Below are positions 1 through 7,161 of a DNA stretch of 17,551 nucleotides, one piece after another; position 1 is the first letter of the stretch, and each line of letters starts with the position of its first letter. Where the stretch lies: assembly GCA_947588915.1 (NCBI GenBank), contig CANPZA010000019.1, positions 1 to 17,551 on the forward strand, in the 5' to 3' direction. Below the pieces are notes generated by a model, which was not told the DNA's origin, did not search any database, and saw only the letters and a program-made list of their open reading frames with translations. Position numbers and translations under genes: made by a program. The DNA is from an uncultured Clostridia bacterium. Its GTDB lineage: Bacteria > Bacillota_A > Clostridia > TANB77 > CAG-508.

Positions 1-1036
1 CATACCTGTTGCTGGCATTGATGATGTTACAACCGCAACATTTATAATTACTTGAATTGCAACCAAAGCTGTTATTCCAACTGCTAATAAGCTTCCAAAC
101 ATATCTGGTGCTCTCATTGCAATTAAAATACCTCTCCAAATAAAAATTGCAAATAAGATTAAAACTGCAACAACACCTATAAATCCTAATTCTTCTCCTA
201 ATATTGAAAAAATAAAATCATTGTGTGGTTCTGGTATATATAAAAACTTTTGCTTACTTTCTCCTAAACCTGCACCAAATAATCCACCGTGAACCTATTG
301 CATACAAACTTTGTATTACTTGCCAACCTGTATCTGTTGGATCTTTCCATGGATCTAAAAAAGTTACAACTCTTTGTAATCTATATGGTTCTAAAATAAT
401 CAATGCAATTATAGCTGGTATTCCCACTACACTACCCGTTGCCAAAAAATGCCAGAACTTACAACCTGCTACTATCATCATAATTGAACAAATACCTATT
501 ATAACTATTGAACTACTAAAATGTGGTTCTAATAATAATAGCCCTATAATTGGTGCTAATAAAACCATATGCCAAATAAAACCACTACCATATTTGCCTA
601 ATTTATCTCTATTTTTTGTTAATATTCCTGCATAAAAAACAACCATTAATAATTTTACTATTTCAGAAGGTTGAAAAGATAATGTTTCTGTAATATAGAT
701 CCATCTTTTTGCACCATTAATTGTTCTTCCTGCTACTAATACAAGTGCTAATAAAACAAATGCAATTACCCATGCATATTTGTAAAATTTTTGATAAAAT
801 CTATAATCTATTTTTGAAATAAATAGCATTGCAACAATTCCTAAGATAGCAAATAATAATTGTTTTGAGAAATAAGAATAACTATCCCCATCTTTAGAAA
901 GAGCAGATGGTGAACTTGCTGATAATACCATAACTAAACCTATTGAAAGTAATAATAGTATTGTAATTAATAATGTAAAATCAAAAGGATTATTAAAAAA
1001 ATTTGATATACTTTTCCCTTTTTTCTTCTTTGTCAT
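1..1036 (-). CDS. ftsW: FtsW/SpoVE-type SEDS peptidoglycan glycosyltransferase, frameshifted and cut by the window edge
   Basis: Membrane SEDS-family polymerase that builds glycan strands from lipid II at the septum or in the spore cortex. The first frame (254-1036) starts with a Lys-rich N-terminus and then hydrophobic segments, with family motifs GAKRWI (about residue 108), QPSEIVK (122-128) and DPWKDPTDTGWQ (about 228-239). After about residue 249 the expected GSGGLFGAGLGESKQ is lost because one extra base is present near 289 (minus strand reads TCA-C-GGTGG). Dropping that base restores an open frame to position 1, with YIPEPHNDFIFSILGEELG and more membrane segments, still open at the edge, so about 345 residues are visible. 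An AGGAAGGA site lies 12 bases before the ATG, 18 bp after mraY, in the murE-mraY operon. FtsW and SpoVE cannot be told apart here. The gene is normally essential, so the indel may be a sequence error. Confidence 0.88.
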
Positions 1037-1054
1037 TTTATTGTTCTTTCCTTC

Positions 1055-2035
1055 CTAAATTATCTTTAATCCTATAACACTTAGTATTAAAGTGACTAAA
1101 CTAAATATAATGACTACTTTGTTTTCTTTCCATCCTGATAGTTCAAAATGATGATGCAATGGTGCCATTTTAAAGAATCTTTTTCCTGTCTTTTTAAAAT
1201 AAGCTACTTGTATAATAACCGAAACTGTTTCTAGTATAGGAATTAGAGCTATAATTAGTAATAATAATGGCATTTTTATATATAAAGCCATTGCAGAAAT
1301 AACTCCTCCTAAAAATAATGATCCTGTGTCCCCCATAAATACTTTTGCGGGATGTAAGTTAAACATAAGAAAGCCTAAAACTATTCCTATTATAGCGCTT
1401 CCAAATATTGTTATTTCTGTCATTCCTGACATCATTCCTATAACAGTTAGACAAGTAATAATAATTGCAGATACACTTGATGAAAGTCCATCTATTCCAT
1501 CTGTTAAATTAACAGCATTTGTTGTAGATATTATAACAATAATTGCAAATGGTATATATAAATATACTGGAATATCTATATATATTTTTAAAATTGGAAT
1601 ATATGTTTGAGTCCCAATATGTAATCCATTTACTAAATAAATTACATAGAAGACTGATACCACTAGTAATCCTAACATCTTATAACTAGGTTTTAACCCT
1701 TTTGTGTTTTTCATAGTTAATTTTGTAAAATCATCTATAAATCCTATTATTCCAAATCCTATTGTTAATATCAGCATTGGAATTAGTCTATTTGCAGTTT
1801 CATTTTCACCATTAACATTTAGAAAAATATATACCCCAGTTATGACTAAAATTATTGCTATAATCATTATGATTCCACCCATAGTAGGTGTTCCTTGCTT
1901 TTTTAAATGAGATTGTGGTCCTTCATCTCTTTCTATTTGCCCTACTTTTAATTTTTTTAATATTGGTATAATTATAATACTTAATACAATGGCTGTTACA
2001 AATCCTATGACTAACATACTTATTTCTTCTCTCAT
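1055..2035 (-). CDS. mraY: MraY, phospho-N-acetylmuramoyl-pentapeptide transferase
   Basis: Transfers phospho-MurNAc-pentapeptide from the UDP precursor to undecaprenyl phosphate, making lipid I at the inner face of the membrane. The 326 residues match the usual family length, with about ten hydrophobic segments. Visible signatures are the PTMGG loop (50-54), the catalytic Asp pair DDFTKL (101-106), NAVNLTDGIDG (173-183), FNLHPAKVFMGDTGS with the key Asp at 236, and the HHH triplet at 294-296. The chosen ATG has AAAGG nine bases upstream; an internal ATG at residue 7 has a poorer site. It follows murE by 30 bp and precedes ftsW by 18 bp, so one transcript is likely. No murF lies before it and no murD after it, unlike many Clostridia clusters. 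Confidence 0.96.
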   Translation of the reverse strand: MREEISMLVIGFVTAIVLSIIIIPILKKLKVGQIERDEGPQSHLKKQGTPTMGGIIMIIAIILVITGVYIFLNVNGENETANRLIPMLILTIGFGIIGFIDDFTKLTMKNTKGLKPSYKMLGLLVVSVFYVIYLVNGLHIGTQTYIPILKIYIDIPVYLYIPFAIIVIISTTNAVNLTDGIDGLSSSVSAIIITCLTVIGMMSGMTEITIFGSAIIGIVLGFLMFNLHPAKVFMGDTGSLFLGGVISAMALYIKMPLLLLIIALIPILETVSVIIQVAYFKKTGKRFFKMAPLHHHFELSGWKENKVVIIFSLVTLILSVIGLKII

Positions 2036-2065
2036 TATATCAAACCTTTCTTATGCTTTAGTATT

Positions 2066-3538
2066 TTATGATAATTCATTTATTATATCATTTATAATGA
2101 TTCTTTCATCATATGGTCTTTTTTCACCTTTTATTTCTTGATATATTTCATGTCCTTTACCAGCTATTACTACTATATCTCTTTTTGTTGCCATTTTTAT
2201 TGCTTTTCTTATTGCCTCTGTTCTATCTACTATTACTTCATATTTTCCTTTTGTTTTCTTAATTCCTTCTTCTATTTGTCTTGTTATTTTTTCTGGATCT
2301 TCGCTTCTTGGATTATCAGATGTAATAAAAGTAAAATCTGCAACTGTTCCTGCTATTTCTCCCATCATTGGTCTTTTTGTATTATCTCTATCTCCTCCAC
2401 ATCCAAATACGCAAATGACTTTTCCTCTTGTATAGCATTTAACAGCTTTTAATATTCTTTCTAAACTTTCTGGTGTGTGTGCATAATCTATCATAATTGG
2501 TAATTCTTTTTTGTTATTAACCATTTCTGATCTTCCAGGAACTCTTACTTCTAATAAAGCTTCTTTAATTATTTCTGGAGATACTCCAAATTTTTGTGCA
2601 ACACAAATTGCAGCTAATGAATTATATACACTGAATCTTCCTGGTATACATGTTTTTATCCTTTCATTTTTATCTGTTATTTTTGCTTTAAAATCTGCAT
2701 AAGAATTTGTAATTGTTATATCTTTTGCTAAAAGATTTGCATAATTATCTATTCCATATGTTGTTATATTGTTTTCTGGAAATAAACCTGGTATTTTAGC
2801 TCCATATAAATCATCTACATTTACAATACCTGTTTTACACATTTCAAACAATTTTAATTTTGAGTTAAAATAATCTTCCATATCTTTATGTTCTTTAGTA
2901 CTTATATGGTCTTTAGAAAAGTTTGTAAAAATTACTATATCAAATTCACAACCATCTACTCTATGTAATTTTAAACTTTGTGAAGATACTTCCATAACAA
3001 CTATTTCTACTCCTGCTGTTACCATTTTTACAAATTCTCTTTGTAGTTCTAAACTTTCTGGTGTTGTTACATCACTATCTTTTATTTTTTCCTTATCTGC
3101 ATAATTTGCAATAGTTCCTATTAATCCTACTTTTTTTCCTGCTCTTTCTAATATTTCTCTTATCATAAAAGTTGTTGTTGTTTTTCCTTTTGTTCCTGTT
3201 ACTCCTATTAGTTTAAATTTTCTAGATGGATTGCCATAAAAGTTAGAAGAACAAATTGCTAATGCTTCTCTTGTATTTTTCGCCATAATAATAGTTATTT
3301 CATCTGGTATTTTTAATTCTTTTAAGTTGCATCCTTCTTCTACCATAACTGCTATTGCACCATTTTTAATTGCTTCTCCTATAAATTTATGTCCATCATA
3401 ATTAAATCCTGTTATTGCAACAAATAAATATCCTTCTTTTACTTTTTCAGAATTGTTTTCTATCTCTTTTATATCTAATTCTAAATCTCCTTTTACTTTT
3501 AACCCCTGTAATCCTACTAGCATTTCTTTTAATTTCAT
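2066..3538 (-). CDS. murE: MurE, UDP-MurNAc-tripeptide synthetase (meso-diaminopimelate type)
   Basis: Cytosolic ATP-dependent Mur ligase adding the third stem residue to UDP-MurNAc-L-Ala-D-Glu. From the chosen start it is 490 residues, normal for the family. The N-terminal substrate domain is followed by the P-loop GVTGTKGKT (112-120), TTPES (158-162), the lysine expected to be carbamylated near residue 227 (FNSKLKLF), and the C-terminal motif DNPR (408-411). In characterised MurE enzymes DNPR binds meso-diaminopimelate, so DAP-type peptidoglycan is inferred. The frame extends nine codons further upstream, but that ATG has no ribosome site; the ATG at 3536-3538 has GAAGGGA nine bases before it. 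It is the first gene of the murE-mraY-ftsW run. Confidence 0.96.
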   Translation of the reverse strand: MKLKEMLVGLQGLKVKGDLELDIKEIENNSEKVKEGYLFVAITGFNYDGHKFIGEAIKNGAIAVMVEEGCNLKELKIPDEITIIMAKNTREALAICSSNFYGNPSRKFKLIGVTGTKGKTTTTFMIREILERAGKKVGLIGTIANYADKEKIKDSDVTTPESLELQREFVKMVTAGVEIVVMEVSSQSLKLHRVDGCEFDIVIFTNFSKDHISTKEHKDMEDYFNSKLKLFEMCKTGIVNVDDLYGAKIPGLFPENNITTYGIDNYANLLAKDITITNSYADFKAKITDKNERIKTCIPGRFSVYNSLAAICVAQKFGVSPEIIKEALLEVRVPGRSEMVNNKKELPIMIDYAHTPESLERILKAVKCYTRGKVICVFGCGGDRDNTKRPMMGEIAGTVADFTFITSDNPRSEDPEKITRQIEEGIKKTKGKYEVIVDRTEAIRKAIKMATKRDIVVIAGKGHEIYQEIKGEKRPYDERIIINDIINELS

Positions 3539-3547
3539 ATTTATCCA

Positions 3548-3554
3548 TCCCTTC
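3548..3554 (-). promoter_or_regulatory. Ribosome binding site deciding the murE start
   Basis: GAAGGGA on the minus strand, nine bases before the ATG at 3536-3538. The longer frame starting at 3565 has only AT-rich sequence in front of it, so the shorter start is preferred. Confidence 0.7.
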
Positions 3555-3612
3555 GATTTTAGCATAATTAATTATATATTATAATTTTAAATCTTAGAAT
3601 AATATTTTTTAT

Positions 3613-3641
3613 ATTATATAACTAATTTGCTATTTTGTATA
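3613..3641 (-). promoter_or_regulatory. Candidate promoter for murE-mraY-ftsW
   Basis: TATACA (3636-3641) and TATAAT (3613-3618) separated by 17 bases, about 75 bp upstream of murE and just after the pyrBI terminator. The -10 box is perfect and the -35 box matches 4 of 6. The region is so AT-rich that chance matches are likely; a second TATAAT lies closer to murE but without a partner. Confidence 0.4.
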
Positions 3642-3656
3642 GATTTTTTTATAAAA

Positions 3657-3689
3657 AAATCCCCTAATATATCTTTATTTAGGAGATTT
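3657..3689 (-). terminator. Rho-independent terminator after pyrI
   Basis: An 11-bp stem (AAATCTCCTAA pairing with TTAGGGGATTT, one G-U pair on the minus strand) with an 11-base loop, followed on the minus strand by a run of seven T overlapping the stem end. It starts 15 bp after the pyrI stop and separates pyrBI from the mur genes. T-rich sequence also follows on the plus strand, but no plus-strand gene ends here. Confidence 0.78.
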
Positions 3690-3703
3690 ATTTTTTATTC
3701 AAA

Positions 3704-4120
3704 TTATTTCAAACTCATTTCACAATATTTACAACGATAAACTTGTTTTTCTTTGTCTGTTAATATAAATATATGGTCTAAATCTTTTTCTATTGAAGTG
3801 ATACATCTTGGATTTTGACATTTGGCTATATTTACTATTTTTTCTGGAAGTTCTACACTATATTTATTTATTAATTTTCCACCTTTTACAATATTAATGG
3901 TAGCATTTGGTTCTATAAATCCTATCATATCTATATTTACTTCCATATCTTTATCTATTTTTATTATATCTTTTTTACCCATTTTTTTACTTCTTGCATT
4001 TGTAATAATTGCAACCGAACAATCCAGTTTTTCTAGATTTAATGCATCATATATTTCCATACCTTTTTTAGCTCTGATATGATCTATTACAATTCCATTT
4101 TTTATACTATCTATATTCAT
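3704..4120 (-). CDS. pyrI: PyrI, aspartate carbamoyltransferase regulatory subunit
   Basis: Regulatory chain of aspartate transcarbamoylase. In characterised enzymes it binds nucleotides and transmits allosteric control to PyrB. It is 138 residues, slightly shorter than the roughly 150-residue enteric form. The N-terminal nucleotide-binding part (IKNGIVIDHI, then DCSVAIITNARSKKMGKKD) is followed by the zinc domain, whose four cysteines are visible at 101, 106, 130 and 133 (CQNPRC and YRCKYC). Its GGAGG site lies inside the end of pyrB, and only two bases separate the pyrB stop from this ATG, so the two are probably translationally coupled and made in matched amounts. A terminator follows directly. 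Confidence 0.96.
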   Translation of the reverse strand: MNIDSIKNGIVIDHIRAKKGMEIYDALNLEKLDCSVAIITNARSKKMGKKDIIKIDKDMEVNIDMIGFIEPNATINIVKGGKLINKYSVELPEKIVNIAKCQNPRCITSIEKDLDHIFILTDKEKQVYRCKYCEMSLK

Positions 4121-4122
4121 AC

Positions 4123-5037
4123 CTATTTTACCTCCAATAATTTTAAAATAAGAGCCATTCTAATATATTTTCCATATTCAGCTTGTTTAAAATAACAAGC
4201 TCTTTTATCATCATCTACATCTGTTGCTATTTCATTTACTCTTGGTAATGGATGCATAATACATAAATCTTCTTTAGCATTTCTTAATTTTTCCTTGTTT
4301 AAAATATAATAGTCTTTTAATCTTACATAATCATCTTCATTAAAAAATCTTTCTCTTTGAACTCTAGTCATATATAAGACATCTAATTTATCCATATATT
4401 CTTCTATGTCATTTGTTTCATAGTATTCAATATTATTTTTGTCTAATACATCTCTTTTTATATATTCTGGAATAACAAGCTCTTTTGGTGATATTAAAAC
4501 AAATTTTATATTTTTATATCTTGACATTGCTGTAATTAAAGAATGTACTGTTCTACCAAACTTCAAATCTCCACATAGACCAATTGTCAAATTGTCTAGT
4601 CTATTTTTTTCACAATGTATGGTTAACAAATCTGTTAATGTTTGTGTTGGGTGGTTATGTCCTCCATCTCCTGCATTAATAATTGGTACTGTTGATTTTA
4701 ATGATGCAACAAGTGGTGCTCCTTCTTTTGGATGTCTCATAACTATTAAATCACTATATACCCCCACCACTCTTATTGTATCTGATACACTTTCTCCTTT
4801 AGATACTGAACTAGATGATGCTTCAGAAAATCCAATTACATTTCCTCCTAGTTCCATCATTGCTGCTTCAAAACTTAGTCTTGTTCTTGTACTTGGTTCA
4901 AAAAATAAAGTAGCTATTTTTTTATCATTACATTTATGAGAATATTTCTCTTTATTATTAATGATATCTTTAGCTACTTCAATTAATTCATTAATTTCTT
5001 TTACCGATAAATCTTTTATATCAATTAGATGTTTCAT
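4123..5037 (-). CDS. pyrB: PyrB, aspartate carbamoyltransferase catalytic subunit
   Basis: Condenses carbamoyl phosphate with L-aspartate to carbamoyl-aspartate, the committed step of pyrimidine synthesis in the cytosol. From the chosen start it is 304 residues, the normal length. Carbamoyl-phosphate site STRTR is at 49-53, the catalytic-loop Ser/Lys region SVSKGES is around 77-83, HPTQ at 129-132, and HPLPR at 262-266, so all active-site motifs look intact. The frame extends 12 codons upstream, but a strong AAGGAG sits six bases before the ATG at 5035-5037. Followed two bases later by pyrI. The leader between promoter and start is only about 40 bases, with no room for a classical PyrR attenuator. 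Confidence 0.97.
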   Translation of the reverse strand: MKHLIDIKDLSVKEINELIEVAKDIINNKEKYSHKCNDKKIATLFFEPSTRTRLSFEAAMMELGGNVIGFSEASSSSVSKGESVSDTIRVVGVYSDLIVMRHPKEGAPLVASLKSTVPIINAGDGGHNHPTQTLTDLLTIHCEKNRLDNLTIGLCGDLKFGRTVHSLITAMSRYKNIKFVLISPKELVIPEYIKRDVLDKNNIEYYETNDIEEYMDKLDVLYMTRVQRERFFNEDDYVRLKDYYILNKEKLRNAKEDLCIMHPLPRVNEIATDVDDDKRACYFKQAEYGKYIRMALILKLLEVK

Positions 5038-5043
5038 TTTTTT

Positions 5044-5049
5044 CTCCTT
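5044..5049 (-). promoter_or_regulatory. Ribosome binding site deciding the pyrB start
   Basis: AAGGAG on the minus strand, six bases before the ATG at 5035-5037. It lies inside the longer frame that begins at 5073, arguing against that upstream start. Confidence 0.75.
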
Positions 5050-5082
5050 TTTACAAATTTCGTGCAAATTCACTATAATATT

Positions 5083-5110
5083 TTTATCAAATAATGTATC
5101 TTTTTGTCAA
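5083..5110 (-). promoter_or_regulatory. Promoter of pyrBI
   Basis: Perfect -35 TTGACA (5105-5110) and GATAAA (5083-5088) with a 16-base spacer on the minus strand, giving a leader of roughly 40 bases. The -10 box matches 4 of 6; a TATTAT slightly downstream is an alternative only with a long spacer. Confidence 0.55.
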
Positions 5111-5125
5111 GTGATATTTTTATTT

Positions 5126-5154
5126 TTAACAATTATTTTTTTTTAGAATATGAT
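5126..5154 (+). promoter_or_regulatory. Promoter of the superoxide dismutase-like gene
   Basis: TTAACA (5126-5131), 17-base spacer, TATGAT (5149-5154), each matching 5 of 6 consensus bases. Its -35 box is only 15 bp from the -35 box of the divergent pyrB promoter. The expected RNA start near 5161 leaves a very short leader that begins at the ribosome site. Confidence 0.6.
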
Positions 5155-5160
5155 ATTAAC

Positions 5161-5168
5161 AGGTGGTG
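5161..5168 (+). promoter_or_regulatory. Ribosome binding site deciding the SOD-like start
   Basis: AGGTGGTG five bases before the ATG at 5174. The upstream in-frame ATG at 5150 overlaps the predicted -10 box and has no ribosome site. Confidence 0.6.
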
Positions 5169-5173
5169 GTTAC

Positions 5174-5629
5174 ATGTTAAAAAATATTTTTTATAATGCT
5201 AAAGCATATATAAAAGGTGGTAAGAAATATCCTAAAATACATGGTATAGTCACTTTCAAAGAAACTAAAAACGGAATATTACTTACTGCGAAAATTGATG
5301 GATTACCTACATCTGGTACAGATTGTATTGGAAGATTTTTTGGTTTTCATATACATTCAGGAACTTCTTGTTCTGGAAACAAAGAAGATGAATTTGCTGA
5401 TGCTAAAACTCATTATAACCCTAATAACTGTCCACATCCATTCCACATAGGGGACTTACCTCCTATTATCGAAAATAATGGATATGCGTATATGAGTGTT
5501 TTATTAAATAAATTTGAAATAAAAGATATCATAGGAAAAGTAATTATTATACATGATTTACCAGATGATTTCACAAGTCAACCTAGTGGTAATTCAGGAA
5601 CAAAAATAGCATGTGGAAAAATAGAATAA
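5174..5629 (+). CDS. Cu/Zn superoxide dismutase family protein, cytosolic
   Basis: Family members convert superoxide to oxygen and hydrogen peroxide. From the chosen start it is 151 residues. By pattern, the copper ligands are His59 and His61 (GFHIH), bridging His80 (THYNP) and His127 (IIIHD). The zinc ligands are His80, His88, His91 and Asp94 (HIGDLP). The structural disulfide pair is Cys66 and Cys147 (IACG). All ligands are present, so metal binding is expected. The active-site arginine that normally precedes the last motif (GN-x-G-x-R-x-ACG) is lysine here (GNSGTKIACG, Lys144). No signal peptide is seen, whereas classical bacterial SodC is exported. It is the only convincing plus-strand gene, divergent from pyrBI with its own promoter and terminator. 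Family assignment is secure; true dismutase activity is inferred. Confidence 0.9.
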   Translation: MLKNIFYNAKAYIKGGKKYPKIHGIVTFKETKNGILLTAKIDGLPTSGTDCIGRFFGFHIHSGTSCSGNKEDEFADAKTHYNPNNCPHPFHIGDLPPIIENNGYAYMSVLLNKFEIKDIIGKVIIIHDLPDDFTSQPSGNSGTKIACGKIE

Positions 5630-5659
5630 TTTATTTGTTTTAGATTTTTCTACAAACAA

Positions 5660-5681
5660 AAAGAGTGATTAATCACTCTTT
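5660..5681 (+). terminator. Probable terminator after the SOD-like gene
   Basis: A 22-base perfect palindrome (AAAGAGTGAT, then TA at the centre, then ATCACTCTTT) starting 31 bp after the stop. It is preceded by A-rich and followed by pyrimidine-rich sequence (TTTGCTTATTCTTC). The T-run is stronger on the minus strand, so it may work in both directions and also stop read-through from 6 kb. Confidence 0.55.
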
Positions 5682-5771
5682 GCTTATTCTTCTTTCATTT
5701 CTCCTTCTATTTTACTTTCTCATAACTATTATTTTCACTATGATATACTTTATCTAAATAATTTTTGTTTA

Positions 5772-5978
5772 TTATGGGTTCCATGTAATACCCCTATCTC
5801 CTTTTGCTAATCCCCATGGTTTTCCTCCTATAGAATCTTTTGCTTTCTTTATTTCTAGGTTTAAATTATCAGATGTCTTAAAACAGTTAGTTCCTATTGT
5901 TGTTACACTACTAGGTATTATAAGTTTTTTTAATATTAAACAATCAGAAAAAGAACCATTTCCTTTTGCTTCTAAATT
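5772..5978 (-). pseudogene. C-terminal fragment of a BspA-type leucine-rich-repeat protein
   Basis: An open stretch of 68 codons with no start codon and a stop immediately before it. The translation contains SFSDCLILKKLIIPSSVTTI followed by GTNCF and ends with KPWGLAKGDRGITWNP. This is the LRR_5/BspA pattern (F-x-x-C-x-x-L-x-x-I-x-IP-x-S-V-x-x-I) plus the typical tail of these surface proteins (G-x-PWG then I-x-W). Intact members are several hundred residues with a signal peptide; here fewer than two repeats remain. No repeat-like sequence was seen in the 60 bases upstream in other frames, so the rest is deleted rather than frameshifted. It lies between two decayed or divergent units and is presumably not expressed. 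Confidence 0.72.
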
Positions 5979-6036
5979 TTAATATAAGATTTTGTACTTA
6001 TTTCTAAATTCAAAACGTAATTATTTATTTGCTTTA

Positions 6037-6356
6037 TTAATTTAAGTAATTTCTTCTTCCATATATCATACGAGAAATAAATACTGTTTTCTTTTCAAAA
6101 TCTATTGTATATAATACGACATAATTTTTTACTACCATTCCATGATATTCTCTTTTTAATCTATCAACTTTTCCAATTTTCATATATAATTCTGGAGAAT
6201 TTGCTAAATCTAACACTTTATTCGTTACTTTGGTCATTAATCTTTTGGCTACATTATCTTCTTTTAGATTATTAGAAATATACTCATAAATTTCGGTCAT
6301 TCTTTGATACATTCATCAGTAAATTCTACTTCAAATTGTTCATTTTTAGAATCCAT
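6037..6356 (-). pseudogene. ParE/RelE-family toxin, frameshifted
   Basis: Type II toxin of the ParE/RelE fold. The family includes gyrase poisons and ribosome-dependent RNases, and which applies here is unknown. The intact part (6037-6312) reads MTEIYEYISNNL near its start and ends VVKNYVVLYTIDFEKKTVFI then SRMIYGRRNY, the family's C-terminal strands. The true N-terminus is in another frame: ATG at 6354-6356, MDSKNEQFEVEFTDECIKE, then a premature TGA. Adding one base near 6300 joins the frames and gives about 106 residues, the normal length. The ATG overlaps the antitoxin stop by 11 bases, as in coupled toxin-antitoxin operons. As written, only an N-terminally clipped protein from the ATG at 6312 could be made, lacking the first strand. 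Either a decayed toxin or a sequence error. Confidence 0.75.
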
Positions 6357-6584
6357 ACTTTGTTCTTAACTCCTTTATTACTTCTGTTGCTTTTCTTGTT
6401 TTACCTTTTTCAATATCTTCTTTTGATTTTAAAAGTTTCTTTACTGTTTCATTATCGAAAATATTGTTCTATATTCTTCCATACTCATTACTACTACATT
6501 ATTTTTACTATTTTTTCCAATTACCATTTCTCCATTTTGATTAATAAATGTTTCTATTTGTTGTAAACTTGTTACTTGTTGCAT
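6346..6584 (-). pseudogene. Phd/YefM-family antitoxin, frameshifted
   Basis: Partner antitoxin of the ParE/RelE toxin. The N-terminal DNA-binding part reads MQQVTSLQQIETFI, NQNGEMVIGKN, then NVVVMSMEEYRTIF, which is the Phd/YefM pattern (repressive N-terminal fold ending V-V-x-MS-x-EEY). AGGTGG precedes the ATG. After residue 42 the frame runs into a stop after SIMKQ. One missing base near 6456-6460 would continue it as DNETVKKLLKSKEDIEKGKT and then RKATEVIKELRTKYGF, the toxin-binding tail, giving about 79 residues. The corrected stop overlaps the toxin start. Both genes of the pair are thus broken by single-base losses. Too short for most ORF callers; found by reading the translation. Confidence 0.65.
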
Positions 6585-7076
6585 TTTCAACCACCTCTCT
6601 TTTCATATTATTTATGGTATAACACAAAATTGCTTATTTTTAAATATTCTTTCAACTTTCTTAAATTTATTATTTGTGAATTATTTCATTTAATACAATT
6701 TCTTCTCTATTTTTAATATTATTCATTTTAAAAACCTACTCTAATTGATTTCCAGCTTTTAAACATTATCAATATAACTTTCTTTTAATTCATTTTTCAA
6801 ATATATGAAAATTTTATTTTTTAACTTAAATCTTTAGGAGGGAAATTTATTATTAATCATTTTTATTTTTTGTCATAAGAGAATATGGTTGTAGTTACCA
6901 ATGTTCCTTTATTTCTTACATGTTTACCCATTTTTCTACCTCTTTCCTTCTTTTGTTTTATATAGTTCTTTCTTTACTTCTTCAATTCATTCTAACATAG
7001 ACATTTTTCTTTGTTAATATTTAATAAAGCATTTCATAACTATAATTTGCATTGATTTTATTTTAGTCAAAAAACT
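6585..7076. other. 492-bp intergenic stretch, no convincing gene
   Basis: AT-rich sequence between the toxin-antitoxin remnant and the terminator of the cohesin gene. It must hold the promoter of the antitoxin, but no clear box pair stands out. On the minus strand one 22-codon frame (6863-6931, beginning MGKHVRNKGTLVTTT) has an AGAGG site seven bases before its ATG; I do not recognise it and give it little weight. Other frames are under 20 codons. An AGGAGGG at about 6837-6843 on the plus strand is not followed by a usable start codon. It is best read as degraded sequence. Confidence 0.5.
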
Positions 7077-7113
7077 AAAGAGACTGAAAACTTTTTATAT
7101 TTTCAATCTCTTT
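7077..7113 (-). terminator. Rho-independent terminator of the dockerin-cohesin operon
   Basis: On the minus strand AAAGAGATTGAAAA pairs with TTTTCAGTCTCTTT (14 bp, one G-U pair, 9-base loop), followed by AGTTTTTTG. It lies about 50 bp after the cohesin gene stop. Confidence 0.75.
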
Positions 7114-7161
7114 ACATATTTTTAAGTTGTATTTCCTAATAAAACTCTATTTTCTCTTTAA

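Noticed and set aside
225..635. Plus-strand frame of 136 codons opposite ftsW
   Set aside because: It mirrors the minus-strand ftsW sequence; the opposite strand gives a clear family match and this one has no ribosome site or recognisable domain.
4439..4939. Plus-strand frame of 166 codons opposite pyrB
   Set aside because: It is the complement of conserved pyrB coding sequence and resembles nothing known.
5682..5720. Minus-strand AGAAGGAGAA followed by ATG and four codons
   Set aside because: The frame stops after MKEE, too short to call a gene.
6336..6566. Plus-strand frame of 76 codons opposite the antitoxin
   Set aside because: Its Leu/Phe/Tyr-rich translation is typical of the complement of AT-rich coding DNA; the minus strand holds the antitoxin.
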